From positions 3,472,001 to 3,536,000 of the forward strand of contig NZ_RBKT01000001.1 in NCBI RefSeq assembly GCF_003633685.1: a stretch of 64,000 bases of DNA, read 5' to 3'. The notes beneath the pieces were generated by a model that was not told the DNA's origin, searched no databases, and was given only the letters and a program-made list of their open reading frames with translations. Positions 27,250 through 37,385 of the stretch are shown piece after piece. The translations under genes were made by a program, and so were the position numbers. Position 1 is the first letter of the stretch; each line of letters opens with the position of its first letter. The stretch is from Micromonospora pisi (GTDB taxonomy: Bacteria; Actinomycetota; Actinomycetes; Mycobacteriales; Micromonosporaceae).

Positions 27250-27263
27250 ATCCGCTATTCGGC

Positions 27264-27872
27264 TCAGGCGGGGGCGACCGCGCGTGACCTGCGCATGGTG
27301 AGCACGTACTCCACCAGCGAGATCAGCACGTGCTTGGTCGACTCGCGGTTACGCGCGTCGCAAGCGACCACCGGAACGTCACTCGAGATGGCGAGTGCGT
27401 CCCGCACGTCCTGCGGGTCGTGGTACTGCATCCCGTCGAAGCAGTTGATGGCCACCAGGTACGGCAGCCGCCGATGCTCGAAGAAGTCGATCGCCGCGAA
27501 ACAGTCGGCCAGTCGACGGGTGTCGACCAAGACGACCGCCCCGATCGCTCCCCGTACCAGCTCGTCCCACATGAACCAGAAACGTGTCTGGCCCGGGGTG
27601 CCGAACAGGTAAAGGATCAGATCCCGGTCAATCGAGATACGACCGAAGTCCATGGCGACCGTGGTGGTCGTCTTACCCGGCACCTGTCGCGTGTCATCGA
27701 CGCCGACACCGGCGGACGTCATGATCGCCTCAGTGGTCAACGGCGTGATCTCCGAGACCGAGCCGACCAGCGTCGTCTTGCCGACGCCAAACCCACCGGC
27801 GATGACGATCTTCGCCGATGTCACGCGCCCGACCGTCGGGCGGTGCGACATGTCAGAGCCTGCGAAGTCCAC
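27264..27872 (-). CDS. cvnD: Conservon small GTPase
   Basis: A 202-residue Ras-like GTP-binding protein. P-loop GGFGVGKTT (about residues 26-34), switch region with PGKTTTTVAMDFG, the DxxG-equivalent FGTPGQTRFW, and a degenerate N-K-x-D site (NCFDG). The last part is VPVVACDARNRESTKHVL. CvnD is the GTPase of the actinobacterial conservon, a membrane-associated complex likened to a eukaryotic G-protein-coupled system. ATG 27872 overlaps the cvnC end by 20 bases; ATG 27851 is an alternative. Last gene of the operon, followed by a strong terminator. Confidence 0.95.
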   Translation of the reverse strand: MDFAGSDMSHRPTVGRVTSAKIVIAGGFGVGKTTLVGSVSEITPLTTEAIMTSAGVGVDDTRQVPGKTTTTVAMDFGRISIDRDLILYLFGTPGQTRFWFMWDELVRGAIGAVVLVDTRRLADCFAAIDFFEHRRLPYLVAINCFDGMQYHDPQDVRDALAISSDVPVVACDARNRESTKHVLISLVEYVLTMRRSRAVAPA

Positions 27873-28230
27873 TCAGCACCCTCTCCAGCAGTTCAGTGCC
27901 CACCGCGTCGTTAGAGTCGTCCAGGATTGTTGGTTCGTGCACCGCGACCAGGCCTTCCGCGGCCATGTCGGCGATGAGGACCCGGGCCACTCCGAGCGGC
28001 AGCTGCATCCGCGCCGCGATTTCCGCGAGCGACTGCAGCCGACCGTCACACAGCGCGGCGATGTATTGGTGCTCCCGGCCCTGGCCGCCCTTGGCGTTGC
28101 CGGCGGACCGGCCACGCGCTGTCGTCTCGACCAGTGCCTCCAGGGCGATGTCGAGCCGGGGCCGGGTCCTTCCGCGGGTGACGGCGTATGGCCTGACCAG
28201 CGCGCCAGTTGGCTCGTCGCGCTCAGCCAT
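27853..28230 (-). CDS. cvnC: Conservon DUF742 protein
   Basis: A 125-residue DUF742 protein: ALVRPYAVTRGRTRP near the N-terminus, an ISAL-type helix-turn-helix-like region ALCDGRLQSLAEIAARMQLP, VARVLIADMAAEGLV, and the usual short C-terminus ending LLERVLSGLRRL. DUF742 proteins are the third member of conservons and are thought to link the Roadblock protein and GTPase. The 105-base gap to cvnB is longer than usual and holds nothing recognisable. Confidence 0.95.
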   Translation of the reverse strand: MAERDEPTGALVRPYAVTRGRTRPRLDIALEALVETTARGRSAGNAKGGQGREHQYIAALCDGRLQSLAEIAARMQLPLGVARVLIADMAAEGLVAVHEPTILDDSNDAVGTELLERVLSGLRRL

Positions 28231-28335
28231 CGCCGTTCACCCCCTTCTCACCCTGTCCATGACCCGAGCCCGTGGAGCCCGTCGTCCCTTCGTTGCCGTC
28301 GCACCCGTTGTCGGGGTGGCCGACCGGCGGCACTC

Positions 28336-28740
28336 CTAGCCCAGCATCCCCGCCGCGGCCCGCGGCGCTGGCGTGAGCGCGTCTCCCACCCGGTCGACGA
28401 GCAGTGCCATTTCGTACCCGACCTGTCCCACGTCGCTGTTGCGAGCGGCGAGCACCGCGAACGACGAACCGTCCGAGATGGACATGAGGAACAGGAAGCC
28501 ATTGTCCATCTCGACCACGGTCTGCAAAACCGCGCCACCCTCGAAACAACGTGCGGCGCCCTGGGTGAGGCTAACCAGACCGGAGGCGATGGCGGCGAGC
28601 TGGTCGGCTCGGTCGCGCGGAAGGTCCCGTGACGACGCGAGGAGCAGACCGTCCGCGGAGACGGCGATCGCGTGCGCGACGCCCGGCACCCGGTCGGCGA
28701 AGTTGGCAAGCAGCCAACCAAGATCCTGCGTAGATGTCAT
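28336..28740 (-). CDS. cvnB: Conservon Roadblock/LC7 protein
   Basis: A 134-residue Roadblock/LC7-domain protein: [57 protein letters not shown] and [18 protein letters not shown]. In Myxococcus MglB and in conservons this fold regulates the partner GTPase. ATG 28740 overlaps the cvnA stop by four bases (ATGA), implying tight coupling to the sensor. Confidence 0.95.
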   Translation of the reverse strand: MTSTQDLGWLLANFADRVPGVAHAIAVSADGLLLASSRDLPRDRADQLAAIASGLVSLTQGAARCFEGGAVLQTVVEMDNGFLFLMSISDGSSFAVLAARNSDVGQVGYEMALLVDRVGDALTPAPRAAAGMLG

Positions 28741-31700
28741 GCTTCATGCTCCTTCTGACCGCTCCCGGCCGCGGGGCCTAGGCCGGCCTGCGGGGATTGC
28801 TGACCCGGAGTCGCTTCCGGGTTGGTCGAGGGGTCCTCCGAGGGGTTGGTACGGCCGCGCTGCACCCCTCGGTGGTACGCGGACAGCAGACCACGCACCG
28901 CCTCCGGTGTCCGGCGCTGCACCGAGACGCTCGGCTTTTCTACCCCGCCGGGAACCAACTGTGCCATCGGCACCCGCTTGGGCAGACCCTTCTGAGTGGT
29001 TTCGGCGACCGGAACCGCGGTAGCCGCGGAGGCGGCGCGCCACCCGTCGTCGGCAGCCGTCTGCCAACCGCCGGGCGACCCACTCGGGCGGGTGGCGCCG
29101 TTGCCGTAACCGACCGAGCCCCCCGTTGTCTCCTCCGCCGCTCCTGCCCCACGGACCGAGCCGGCGGAAACCGGAGCGGCCATCGAGGAACCGGCAGTCG
29201 CGCCGGAAGGTCCATTCTGGACGGTACTACGGGTGGTGTCAGCCGTGACGTACCGGGCCTTGTCCACCACGTCGGCGCCGTCGCCGGCACCGTTCTCCTC
29301 GTTGACCGCCCGCCGGGTACGGAACCAGGCGGATTCCAGCTCACGGAAGATCGGCAGTTCCATGGTCTCGTCCGCGAACCGTGGCCGGGCCTCGACGGCC
29401 GCGGCCGACGGGACCGTGATCGGTGGCTCGACCGGGGGTCGAACGACCCGGGGCAGCTCGGCGGTCATGTCGAGCGCCGCAGCCAGCCGCTCCGGAACCG
29501 AGGGCGCCGGGGCCTCCCGATCGGCGGCACTGACCGGCGGCCAGGCCGGCGGGGCGCCTGCGGCCGGGGTCACGGGCGGCATCGGTGGCGCAGACACCGG
29601 CGGGCTCGACACCGGCGGGGCGGAGATCGGCGGGGCAGAGATCGGCGGCGCGGAGACCGGAGGAAGTGCCGGCGGTGCCAGTGCGGCGTTTGCCGGGCGA
29701 ATCTCCGGGGTGCTCGGCATCTGCCGGGGAATGTTCGGAGCCGGGGTGTTCGTCGGCTCCGCGTCGCCACCGGACTCGGTCGCCCGTCGCTGTGGCAACG
29801 GGTCGATTCCCTGCCCGTTGGACGGGCGCGGACTGAAACCGTCGGTGCCGTTGCCGCCGGACTTCGCACCGGTCAGGTCGGACCAGGCCGGCATGCCGCG
29901 ACCGGCACCGTTGCCGTTACCGAGACCGGCACCGTTACCGAGGCCGCCCCCGTTCGTGCCCAGACCGCCACCGTTGCCGAATGCGGCCGCGAGTCCGCCG
30001 CCGTTGAGAGCGGCCGGCTCGAACGGTCGACCGGTCGGGCTGAAATCCCGCTCCGGCGCGCGCTGCGCCGGTGGGACCTGGCTGACCGGGCTGCTCTCCA
30101 ACGCGAGGGGCGCACCGAAGTTCGGCCGCTGCGAAGGTGGCTGCTGCGCCGGGGTGGTGTAACCGCCCGACTGCTGCGCGCGCCCGGAGAGCGCCCTGGG
30201 CACGAGCACCGAGGTGGGCATCGTGACGTCGGCGACCGTACCCCGGTCGGAGCCGGGCCGCAGTTCGACCTTGACCCCGTGCCGGGCCGCCAGTCGGGCG
30301 ACCACGACCAGGCCCATCATCCGGGAGACCGCCACGTCCACCTGCGGTGGTGTGGCCAGTCGCTCGTTGAGCTCGTAGAGCTGGTCAGCGGTGATGCCGA
30401 TGCCGCGGTCCTCGACGTAGAGCGACGCGCGGTCACCGACCCGCCGGGCCTCGACCATGACCTGCGAGTCGGGCGGCGAGAAGGCGGTGGCGTTGTCGAA
30501 GAGTTCGGCGACCAGGTGGACCAGGTCGTTCACGGCGTGCGCGGCGACCTCGATGTCACGGTCGACCACCCCGAACTCGATCCGGGTGTAGTGCTCGACC
30601 TCGGACTGGGCGGCCCGGAGCACGTCGATCAGCGCGGCCGGCTCCCGCTGCACACGGGTGGAGTCCGCGCCGGCGAGCACCAGCAGGTTCTCGTCGTTAC
30701 GACGCATTCGGGTGGCCAGGTGGTCGAGCTGGAACAGCTCGGCCAGCCGGTCCGGGTCTTCCTCGCCACGCTCCAGCCGGTCCAGGTGACCGATCAGCCG
30801 GTCGACCAGGATCTGCGAACGGCGGGCCAGGTTGACGAACATCGTCGCGACGGAGGAACGGAGTGCGGCCTGCTCGGCGGCGGTCCGGACGGCTTCGAGG
30901 TGGACCGCGTTGAACGCCTCCGTCACCTGCCCGAACTCGTCCTTACCCCGGACCGGCAGCGGTTCGGCGATCTGGTTGGCCAGCTGGACCGGCGACATCT
31001 GGGCCGACAGCGCCGGGTCGCGCAGCCGGGCGACCGCCTGAGGCAGGCCGTACTGGGCGATCGAGAGCGCACCGTGGCGAAGTTCGCGCAGCGAGCGGGC
31101 CATCGAGCGGGCCACGATCCAGGCGAACAGGATCGCCAGCAGGAGCGTGGCGAGCAGCAGCGTGGTTTCGACGAAGACCTGCTGGCGTACGTCGTCGCGG
31201 ATCTCGGTGGCGCGGGCGACCGCGTCGCCGTCGAGCTTCGCCTCGACCGTACGGATCAGCTTCGCGTTGCCGACCATCGCCGCGTCCCACTTGTCCGCGT
31301 CGAACGGGGCATCCGACATGTCGTCGTTGGTCTTGCCCCGGATGTAACCGCTGTAGTTGTCCGCCTCGCGCTGGTCGGAACCGGCCACGGTCTGCTCGTA
31401 GAACTCGGCCTCGGACCGGGTGGCGACGGACTGGAAGGACTGCAACGCCTGCTGCTGACCGGTTTCGGTGGCGATGTATTCGGTACGCAGGACCGGCGTC
31501 AGCTCGTACTGGAGGGCCCGGTGCACCACGACCCGGCGTACGGAGAGGAACTCCTTGGCCCGGGAGGTCGCGGCGGCGGCCCGCATGCGCTCGCTCAGCG
31601 CACTGTCCCCGGCGAGCTGCGAGGCCGAGTCACGGATGTCGAGCAGGTCGCTGATCAGGCCCTCGTACGACTGCGAGGCGTCGGTGAGCTTGAGTTTGCC

Positions 31701-32177
31701 GTTGACCACCTGGCTGCGGGTGCCGGGCAGGTCGGCGAGGCTCCGGTCGATCCGGGTCAGCAGGGCGGTGAAGTTGGCCGGCAGGCCACTCAGCTCGGCG
31801 CGCTGCTCGGAGTACGGCCCCTTGGCGTCGTCGATCCTGGGGTGCACATCGCTGTACGCCTTCTGGTACTTGTCCTTGGCCTCCCGGTCCGGCTCCGGCA
31901 CGCCAAGCAGCAGTACCGCCGCGGCTCGCTCGTCCTGCAGGCCGTCGACCAGTTGGCCGGACGCCTGCGCGAGGTGGGCCAGGGTGCGCGCCCGTTCGGC
32001 GTTGTCGTACGTCCGAAGGTGGTCGATGAGTCCGGTCGTGCCGACCACGATGGTGGCGAGCGTCGGCACGATCATGATGATGCCGAGTTTGGACCAGATC
32101 GGCATGTCACGGAGCCGGCCCATTGGCCGACGGAGACGCGACAGTAAAGAGTTCGCCGTGTTCGGCTGCTTGCTCAC
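28737..32177 (-). CDS. cvnA: Conservon sensor histidine-kinase-like protein (nitrate-sensor type)
   Basis: 1146 residues from GTG 32177, chosen for the GGGAGGG site upstream; the frame is open 16 codons more. TM1 about 31-52, an extracytoplasmic helical NIT-like domain to about 330, TM2 about 333-355, HAMP, then the [19 protein letters not shown] segment with a candidate phospho-His (about 484), and an ATPase domain with [15 protein letters not shown] (N box) and VEDRGIGIT (G1). Residues about 680-1050 are Pro/Gly/Asn-rich and disordered. The C-terminus has [14 protein letters not shown] and [17 protein letters not shown]. It senses an unknown signal and passes it to CvnB-D; no response regulator is adjacent. 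Confidence 0.95.
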   Translation of the reverse strand: MSKQPNTANSLLSRLRRPMGRLRDMPIWSKLGIIMIVPTLATIVVGTTGLIDHLRTYDNAERARTLAHLAQASGQLVDGLQDERAAAVLLLGVPEPDREAKDKYQKAYSDVHPRIDDAKGPYSEQRAELSGLPANFTALLTRIDRSLADLPGTRSQVVNGKLKLTDASQSYEGLISDLLDIRDSASQLAGDSALSERMRAAAATSRAKEFLSVRRVVVHRALQYELTPVLRTEYIATETGQQQALQSFQSVATRSEAEFYEQTVAGSDQREADNYSGYIRGKTNDDMSDAPFDADKWDAAMVGNAKLIRTVEAKLDGDAVARATEIRDDVRQQVFVETTLLLATLLLAILFAWIVARSMARSLRELRHGALSIAQYGLPQAVARLRDPALSAQMSPVQLANQIAEPLPVRGKDEFGQVTEAFNAVHLEAVRTAAEQAALRSSVATMFVNLARRSQILVDRLIGHLDRLERGEEDPDRLAELFQLDHLATRMRRNDENLLVLAGADSTRVQREPAALIDVLRAAQSEVEHYTRIEFGVVDRDIEVAAHAVNDLVHLVAELFDNATAFSPPDSQVMVEARRVGDRASLYVEDRGIGITADQLYELNERLATPPQVDVAVSRMMGLVVVARLAARHGVKVELRPGSDRGTVADVTMPTSVLVPRALSGRAQQSGGYTTPAQQPPSQRPNFGAPLALESSPVSQVPPAQRAPERDFSPTGRPFEPAALNGGGLAAAFGNGGGLGTNGGGLGNGAGLGNGNGAGRGMPAWSDLTGAKSGGNGTDGFSPRPSNGQGIDPLPQRRATESGGDAEPTNTPAPNIPRQMPSTPEIRPANAALAPPALPPVSAPPISAPPISAPPVSSPPVSAPPMPPVTPAAGAPPAWPPVSAADREAPAPSVPERLAAALDMTAELPRVVRPPVEPPITVPSAAAVEARPRFADETMELPIFRELESAWFRTRRAVNEENGAGDGADVVDKARYVTADTTRSTVQNGPSGATAGSSMAAPVSAGSVRGAGAAEETTGGSVGYGNGATRPSGSPGGWQTAADDGWRAASAATAVPVAETTQKGLPKRVPMAQLVPGGVEKPSVSVQRRTPEAVRGLLSAYHRGVQRGRTNPSEDPSTNPEATPGQQSPQAGLGPAAGSGQKEHEA

Positions 32178-32370
32178 GTCACCGCCCTCCCTTTTCGGCG
32201 CCCGTGTGTCGCTCCGGGCACCGCCCATCGACCGACCCGGACGGGTCGGACCTCCGAGATTCCATCACGACACAAGTCAAAGAGAAAGCCCAGGTTGTCC
32301 GTCGCGGACCGTGTGATGGGATGTTCATGCAATTTGCTAGCAATCCGTCTGCTGGGAGTAACTCAAAGTA

Positions 32371-32997
32371 ATGAGATCCTCTGTCGGAGTGGTGCTGCTC
32401 GCTGGCCCTTCAGGCTCTGGAAAGTCCTACATCGCCCGCCGCACCGGGCTTCCCGTGCTCTCCCTCGACGATTTCTACAAGGACGGTGACGACCCTACGT
32501 TGCCGCGCCGGGCCGGTCTTGTGGACTGGGAGTCACCACAGGCGTGGGACTCCGCTGCGGCCGTGGCGACGATTGCCGCGTTGGTACGGAACGGCAAGGC
32601 TGAAGTGCCGGTATACGCGATCGACGTGGACCGACGGGTGGACATACGGACATTCGATCTAGCCGGATCGCCACTCTTTATCGCCGAAGGGATTTTTGCT
32701 GCGGAGATCGTACCCGAATGCCGTCGACTGGGGTTGCTCGCCGGAGCGTACACGTTGCGCCGGCCACGCGGCGCCACCTTCTTTCGCCGTCTGGTACGCG
32801 ACCTGAGTGAGCGGCGTAAGACCCCGGGGCTGCTGGTACGCCGGGGAATCGCACTGGCCCGTACCGAGCCCACGGTGCTGCGCCGACAGACCGGACTCGG
32901 CTGTCTGCCCTCCCGCGGCGGCCAGGTGATCCGGCAGGTGGCCGCGCTGCACGCCACCGCCACCACCACCGGAGCGGGCACGGGCGACACCGCCTGA
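32371..32997 (+). CDS. udk: Uridine kinase-like P-loop kinase
   Basis: A 208-residue protein with an N-terminal Walker A, LLAGPSGSGKSYIARR, then LPVLSLDDFYKDGDDP (the substrate-binding Asp and Tyr of uridine kinases) and DWESPQAWD. Later FIAEGIFAAEIV matches the uridine-kinase core. It would phosphorylate uridine or cytidine in salvage, in keeping with the adenosine deaminase, thymidine phosphorylase, cytidine deaminase and nucleoside importer nearby. It is convergent with add and divergent from cvnA. The last 15 residues are Thr/Ala/Gly-rich. Confidence 0.85.
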   Translation: MRSSVGVVLLAGPSGSGKSYIARRTGLPVLSLDDFYKDGDDPTLPRRAGLVDWESPQAWDSAAAVATIAALVRNGKAEVPVYAIDVDRRVDIRTFDLAGSPLFIAEGIFAAEIVPECRRLGLLAGAYTLRRPRGATFFRRLVRDLSERRKTPGLLVRRGIALARTEPTVLRRQTGLGCLPSRGGQVIRQVAALHATATTTGAGTGDTA

Positions 32998-33069
32998 TCC
33001 GACGTGGGCGGCGACGGAGCCGGGGCGGGCAACCACGACTGAGGCCCCGCCACCGCGCAAGGGGGTGAC

Positions 33070-34146
33070 TCAGGGGAGCAGTTTGGCGTACCCCGGCTTG
33101 ATCACTTCGTCAATGATCGCCAGCCGCTCGTCGAACGGGATGAAGGCGCTCTTCATCGCGTTGATCGTGAACCATTGCAGTTCGGCCCAGCCGTAACCGA
33201 ACGCCTCCACCAACAGAGCCATCTCCCGCGACATTGAGGTGCCGCTCATCAGCCGGTTGTCGGTGTTGACCGTGGCCCGGAACCGGAGGTCACGCAACAG
33301 CCCGATCGGGTGCTCGGCAATCGACGCGGCGGCACCGGTCTGTACGTTCGACGACGGGCAGAGCTCCAACGGGATGCGCTTGTCCCGGACGTACGCCGCG
33401 AGCCGGCCCAGCACCGGCGTCGCCCCGGTGGTGATGTCGTCGACGATCCGTACGCCGTGCCCGAGCCGGTCCGCGCCGCACCACTGGATCGCCTGCCAGA
33501 TCGACGGCAGCCCGAACGCCTCACCGGCGTGGATGGTGAAGTGGAAGTTCTCCCGCTGCAGGTACTCGAAGGCGTCCAGGTGCCGGGTGGGCGGGAAGCC
33601 CGCCTCCGCACCCGCGATGTCGAAGCCCACCACCCCGCTGTCACGGAACCGGACCGCCAGCTCGGCGATCTCCTGCGACCGGGCGGCGTGCCGCATCGCG
33701 GTGAGCAGGGTGCCGATCCGGATACGCTGACCGGCCGCCGCCGCCAGGGCGGTCCCCTCCGCGAAGCCGGCGACGGTCGCCTCCACCACCTCGTCCAGGG
33801 TCAGTCCATGGTCCAGGTGCTGCTCCGGGGCGAACCGGACCTCCGCGTAGACGACCCCGTCGGCGGCCAGGTCCAGGGCGCACTCGGCGGCGACCCGACG
33901 GAGCGCGTCGGCCGTCTGCATCACCGCCACGGTGTGCGCGAACGTCTCCAGATACCGCTCCAGCGACCCGGAGTCAGCCGCGGTGACGAACCACCGACCC
34001 AGTTCCTCCGGATCCGTACTGGGCAGGGGGTGCCCGATCGCGTCGGCCAGCTCGATGATCGTCGCTGGCCGCAGTCCGCCGTCCAGGTGGTCGTGCAGCA
34101 GCGCCTTGGGTGCCTTGACGATGTCTTCGTATCCGATTGCCACCAT
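33070..34146 (-). CDS. add: Adenosine deaminase
   Basis: A 358-residue zinc amidohydrolase. Metal and active-site motifs are complete: HDHLDGG (residues about 18-24), [10 protein letters not shown] (catalytic Glu after the zinc His), RLGHGVRI, and the late [14 protein letters not shown] (metal Asp). Length fits the family. It converts adenosine and deoxyadenosine to inosine and deoxyinosine. It belongs to the nucleoside-salvage neighbourhood but is transcribed apart from the importer operon, divergent from the methyltransferase gene. Confidence 0.95.
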   Translation of the reverse strand: MVAIGYEDIVKAPKALLHDHLDGGLRPATIIELADAIGHPLPSTDPEELGRWFVTAADSGSLERYLETFAHTVAVMQTADALRRVAAECALDLAADGVVYAEVRFAPEQHLDHGLTLDEVVEATVAGFAEGTALAAAAGQRIRIGTLLTAMRHAARSQEIAELAVRFRDSGVVGFDIAGAEAGFPPTRHLDAFEYLQRENFHFTIHAGEAFGLPSIWQAIQWCGADRLGHGVRIVDDITTGATPVLGRLAAYVRDKRIPLELCPSSNVQTGAAASIAEHPIGLLRDLRFRATVNTDNRLMSGTSMSREMALLVEAFGYGWAELQWFTINAMKSAFIPFDERLAIIDEVIKPGYAKLLP

Positions 34147-34229
34147 GACCAGACCCTAGTGCTCCACCGGCCGGTGGGCAGGTGGGGCGCGGCCGGGGGC
34201 ACGACCCGGCACCGCCTAGGCTGGCGAAG

Positions 34230-35141
34230 GTGAGTCCCGATCCGCTGCGGTTCCTGCGCTGCCCGGTCTGCGGCGAGCCGCTCACCGGGGTCGAGACCGG
34301 AGGCGCGCGGGCGCTGCGCTGTCCCCGGGGGCACAGCTTCGATCTGGCCCGCCAGGGCTACGTCAACCTGCTCGCCGGCCGCGCCCCGCACGCCGGGGAC
34401 AGCCCCGAGATGGTCACCGCCCGGGAGGAGTTCCTCGGCGCGGGACACTACGACCTGGTCTCGGCCGCCCTCGTCGCGGCCGCCACCGGCAGTGCCGTCG
34501 ACAGCGGTGCGGTCGACCCGAGAAGCGGCAGCGGCGACCGGCCCGACGGCGGCACGGACGCGGCGTACCCGAGGTTGGTGGTCGACGCCGGTGCCGGCAC
34601 CGGCCGGCACCTCGCCGCGGTGCTGGACGCGATCCCGGACGCGGTCGGTCTGGCGCTCGACGTGTCCAAGCCGGCACTACGCCGGGCGGCCCGCGCGCAC
34701 CCCCGCGCCGCCGCCGCGCTCTGCGACACCTGGCAGACCCTGCCGCTGGCCGACGCCTCCACCGCGCTGCTGCTGAACGTCTTCGCGCCGCGCAACGGCC
34801 CGGAGTTCCGGCGGGTGCTGCACCCGGACGGCCTCCTGCTGGTGGTGACGCCCGCCGCCGACCATCTCACCGAACTGGTCGAAGAACTCGACCTGCTCCG
34901 GGTCGACCCGGCGAAGTCGGACCGGGTCGCCGGCAGCCTCGGCAACGGGTTCGACCTGGTCGGGCAGAGTCGGCACACACACCGGATGCGGCTACGGCGA
35001 CCGGAGGTGGCGACCCTGGTCGGCATGGGACCGAGCGCCTGGCACATCGCGGCGGCGCGACTCGCCGCCCGGATCGAGACCCTGCCGGAGCCGATCGACG
35101 TGACCGCCGCCGTCGAACTCGGCGTCTACCGCCCCCGCTGA
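34230..35141 (+). CDS. rlmA: RlmA-type 23S rRNA (guanine-N1)-methyltransferase
   Basis: A 303-residue protein; GTG 34230 gives the family start VSPDPLRFLRCPVCGEPL. A zinc-binding N-terminus (CPVCGEPL, then CPRGHSFDLARQGYVNLL) is followed by a class I SAM fold with VVDAGAGTGRHLAAVL, LALDVSKPALRRAAR, and NVFAPRNGPEFRRVLHPDG. This is the RlmA/TlrB plan; those enzymes methylate G745 or G748 in helix 35 of 23S rRNA, and TlrB gives tylosin resistance. In Gram-positives the G748 type is expected, but specificity cannot be read from the sequence. Confidence 0.82.
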   Translation: MSPDPLRFLRCPVCGEPLTGVETGGARALRCPRGHSFDLARQGYVNLLAGRAPHAGDSPEMVTAREEFLGAGHYDLVSAALVAAATGSAVDSGAVDPRSGSGDRPDGGTDAAYPRLVVDAGAGTGRHLAAVLDAIPDAVGLALDVSKPALRRAARAHPRAAAALCDTWQTLPLADASTALLLNVFAPRNGPEFRRVLHPDGLLLVVTPAADHLTELVEELDLLRVDPAKSDRVAGSLGNGFDLVGQSRHTHRMRLRRPEVATLVGMGPSAWHIAAARLAARIETLPEPIDVTAAVELGVYRPR

Positions 35142-35187
35142 CACCTCCGTCCCCGCGCCGCGGGCGGTGGCGCGGACCCGTACCGGA

Positions 35188-35868
35188 TCAGGTCGACAGG
35201 TCGACTTCCTCCCAGCCGGCAGGCGGGTCGTGGTACGGGCCACGGAAGATGACCGCCCACTCCAGCGCCCACCGCCGCTGCCCGATCGCGTTCGCGTCGA
35301 TCATGCTCGGCCGGGCCGCGCCCAACCGCTCCAGCTCCAGGTGTCCCCAGTCAAGGCAGTAGTAGAGGTCGAGCAGGGCGGCGACCTCCACCGCGTCCCG
35401 GGGGGCGGCCAACGTACGGGACCGCCACTGGGTGAACGTCTCCCCCGCCGGCAGGTTCGGCAGCAGGTCCATCAGCCGCTCGTCGGTCGGCTCCGACGGG
35501 TCGAGGTGCTTGGTCAGCCCGAGCACCCAGGCCAGCGCGAAGACCGCGTCGTGGTGCAGCACGAACGAACGGTGGTCGCCCCGACCACCCATCACGAACT
35601 GCCACTCCGGCGGGGTGACCGACTCGACCAGGTGCGAGCCGAGCAGCCAGCTCATCCCCGCCTCGGCCGGCATACCGAAACAGCGCGCCAGGATCAGGTG
35701 CAGGACCGCCGTACGGGCCTCGATCTCGCCCGTCGGGCGCAACTCCACCTCGTCGCCCGGCTCCCACACGAGGGGGAACTGGGCCGGCGGCACCGGCAAC
35801 CCCAGACGGTTGATTTCGTCGAGATTCGCGGCGCGCACGGCCCGGGGGTCGGGAGCGGGTACGGTCAC
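35188..35868 (-). CDS. DUF4272 protein
   Basis: A 226-residue protein from GTG 35868, chosen for the upstream AGGGAC and the VTVPAPDPRAVRAANLDEIN start; the frame is open about 30 codons upstream. Motifs R-x-x-N-L-D-E-I-N, EARTAVLHLILARCFG, FALAWVLGLTKHLDP and LLDLYYCLDWGHLELE match the DUF4272 family, which is uncharacterised. No signal peptide or membrane span. It lies between rlmA (convergent) and deoA, and could be the last gene of the salvage operon; this is uncertain. Confidence 0.75.
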   Translation of the reverse strand: MTVPAPDPRAVRAANLDEINRLGLPVPPAQFPLVWEPGDEVELRPTGEIEARTAVLHLILARCFGMPAEAGMSWLLGSHLVESVTPPEWQFVMGGRGDHRSFVLHHDAVFALAWVLGLTKHLDPSEPTDERLMDLLPNLPAGETFTQWRSRTLAAPRDAVEVAALLDLYYCLDWGHLELERLGAARPSMIDANAIGQRRWALEWAVIFRGPYHDPPAGWEEVDLST

Positions 35869-35991
35869 AGCTACGTCCCTGCCAGTCAACAGCGGCTCTA
35901 ACGCCGGATGATCCCCCTGGCCAGCGAGAATAGCGGTTCCGCCGCGACGGCACCATGCCACCCCGCCGGTCGTACCGGGGGACCTGACCGG

Positions 35992-37272
35992 TCAGCCGAT
36001 CCGCTCGATCACCAGCGGCGGCGCCACCGGTGCGGCGTCGGCGATGGTGACCGCCACCTCGGCCGCCGTACGGGCCGCCGGAATGCGGGACGGGGCGTCG
36101 GCACGCAACTCGTAGAGGACCTCACCGGCACGTACCCGGTCTCCGGGGCGCTTGTGCAGCAGGACCCCCGCGCCCGGGCTGACCGCGTCCTCCTTGCGGG
36201 CCCGACCGGCGCCGAGTCGCCACGCGGCCACCCCGATGCCGTACGCGTCGACGGCGGCGACGTAGCCGTCCCGGTCGGCGCGGACCAGCTCGGTCTCGGC
36301 CGCCACCGGCAGCGGGGCGTCCGGGTCGCCGCCCTGTGCCCGGACCATGGCCCGCCAGGCGTCCATCGCCCGGCCGTCACGCAGCGCCGGCTCCGGGTCG
36401 ACGTCGGGCAGTCCGGCCGCGTCGAGCATCTCCCGGGCCAGGGCGAGGGTCAGCCGTACGACGTCGGCCGGCCCGCCCCCAGCGAGCACCTCGACCGACT
36501 CGGTCACCTCGACCGCGTTGCCGACCGCCAGGCCGAGCGGGGTGGACATCTCGGTGAGCAGTGCGACGGTCCGTACGCCGTGCGCGGTGCCGAGGTCGAC
36601 CATGGTGCGGGCCAGTTCCCGGGCGTCGTCGGTCGACTTCATGAACGCACCGCTGCCGACCTTCACGTCGAGCACCAGCGCACCGGTCCCCTCGGCGATC
36701 TTCTTACTCATGATCGAGCTCGCGATGAGCGGGATCGCCTCGACCGTGCCGGTGACGTCACGCAGCGCGTACAGCTTGCGGTCGGCCGGGGCGAGGTGGT
36801 CACCGGCGGCGCAGATCACCGCACCGGTCTCCTGGAGCTGGCCGATGAACTCGTCGTTGGTGAGCGCGGCCCGCCAACCGGGAATGGACTCCAGCTTGTC
36901 CAGGGTGCCGCCGGTGTGCCCGAGGCCCCGTCCGGAGAGCTGCGGTACGGCGGCGCCGCAGGCGGCGACCAGTGGTGTCAACGGCAGCGTGATCTTGTCG
37001 CCGACACCGCCGGTGGAGTGCTTGTCCACGGTCGGGCGGCGTACGCCGCTCAGGTCGAGCCGTTCCCCGCTGGCGATCATCGCGGCGGTCCACCGGGCGA
37101 TCTCCGCCGGGCTCATGCCCCGCAGCAGGATGGCCATGGCGAGGGCGGACATCTGCTCGTCGGCGACCTGTCCCCGGGTGTACGCGTCGACCACCCAGTC
37201 GATCTGGCCGTCGCTGAGCACGCCACCGTCGCGCTTGGTCCGGATCACCTCGACCGCACTGAACGCACTCAT
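35992..37272 (-). CDS. deoA: Thymidine (pyrimidine-nucleoside) phosphorylase
   Basis: A 426-residue enzyme of nucleoside salvage that converts thymidine/deoxyuridine and phosphate to base and deoxyribose-1-phosphate. ATG 37272 gives MSAFSAVEVIRTKRDGG; the frame continues into the upstream cdd region but that is chance. Phosphate-site motif VDKHSTGGVGDK, then SGRGLGHTGGTLDKLE and KVGSGAFMKS are diagnostic. It lies 113 bases after cdd on the same strand, giving the classic cdd-deoA pair at the end of a BmpA-type importer operon. Confidence 0.95.
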   Translation of the reverse strand: MSAFSAVEVIRTKRDGGVLSDGQIDWVVDAYTRGQVADEQMSALAMAILLRGMSPAEIARWTAAMIASGERLDLSGVRRPTVDKHSTGGVGDKITLPLTPLVAACGAAVPQLSGRGLGHTGGTLDKLESIPGWRAALTNDEFIGQLQETGAVICAAGDHLAPADRKLYALRDVTGTVEAIPLIASSIMSKKIAEGTGALVLDVKVGSGAFMKSTDDARELARTMVDLGTAHGVRTVALLTEMSTPLGLAVGNAVEVTESVEVLAGGGPADVVRLTLALAREMLDAAGLPDVDPEPALRDGRAMDAWRAMVRAQGGDPDAPLPVAAETELVRADRDGYVAAVDAYGIGVAAWRLGAGRARKEDAVSPGAGVLLHKRPGDRVRAGEVLYELRADAPSRIPAARTAAEVAVTIADAAPVAPPLVIERIG

Positions 37273-37385
37273 GAGCCTTGCACCCTGCCTTTTGTCGAGA
37301 AGTTGGGATCCGGGGCGGTCGCGCGGACGGTGCGGGCGCCCCGGTTGAACGTCCACGGGCGGCCGTGCGCCGCCCGCGTACGGGG

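Larger units (their letters stand above)
26904..27263. other. Convergent intergenic region with repeats and terminator
   Basis: 360 bases between the binding-protein stop and the cvnD stop. No coding frame is supported. It holds a 22-base tandem duplication at 27073, a near-identical 14-base pair (GCGCATGGCAACCG and GCGCATAGCAACCG, near 27185 and 27203), and a strong hairpin next to cvnD. Confidence 0.6.

Noticed and set aside
28797-32147. 1116-codon forward ORF
   Set aside because: Antisense to cvnA, whose domains are unmistakable. Arg/Gly/His-rich composition with no motif is typical of a GC-rich shadow frame.
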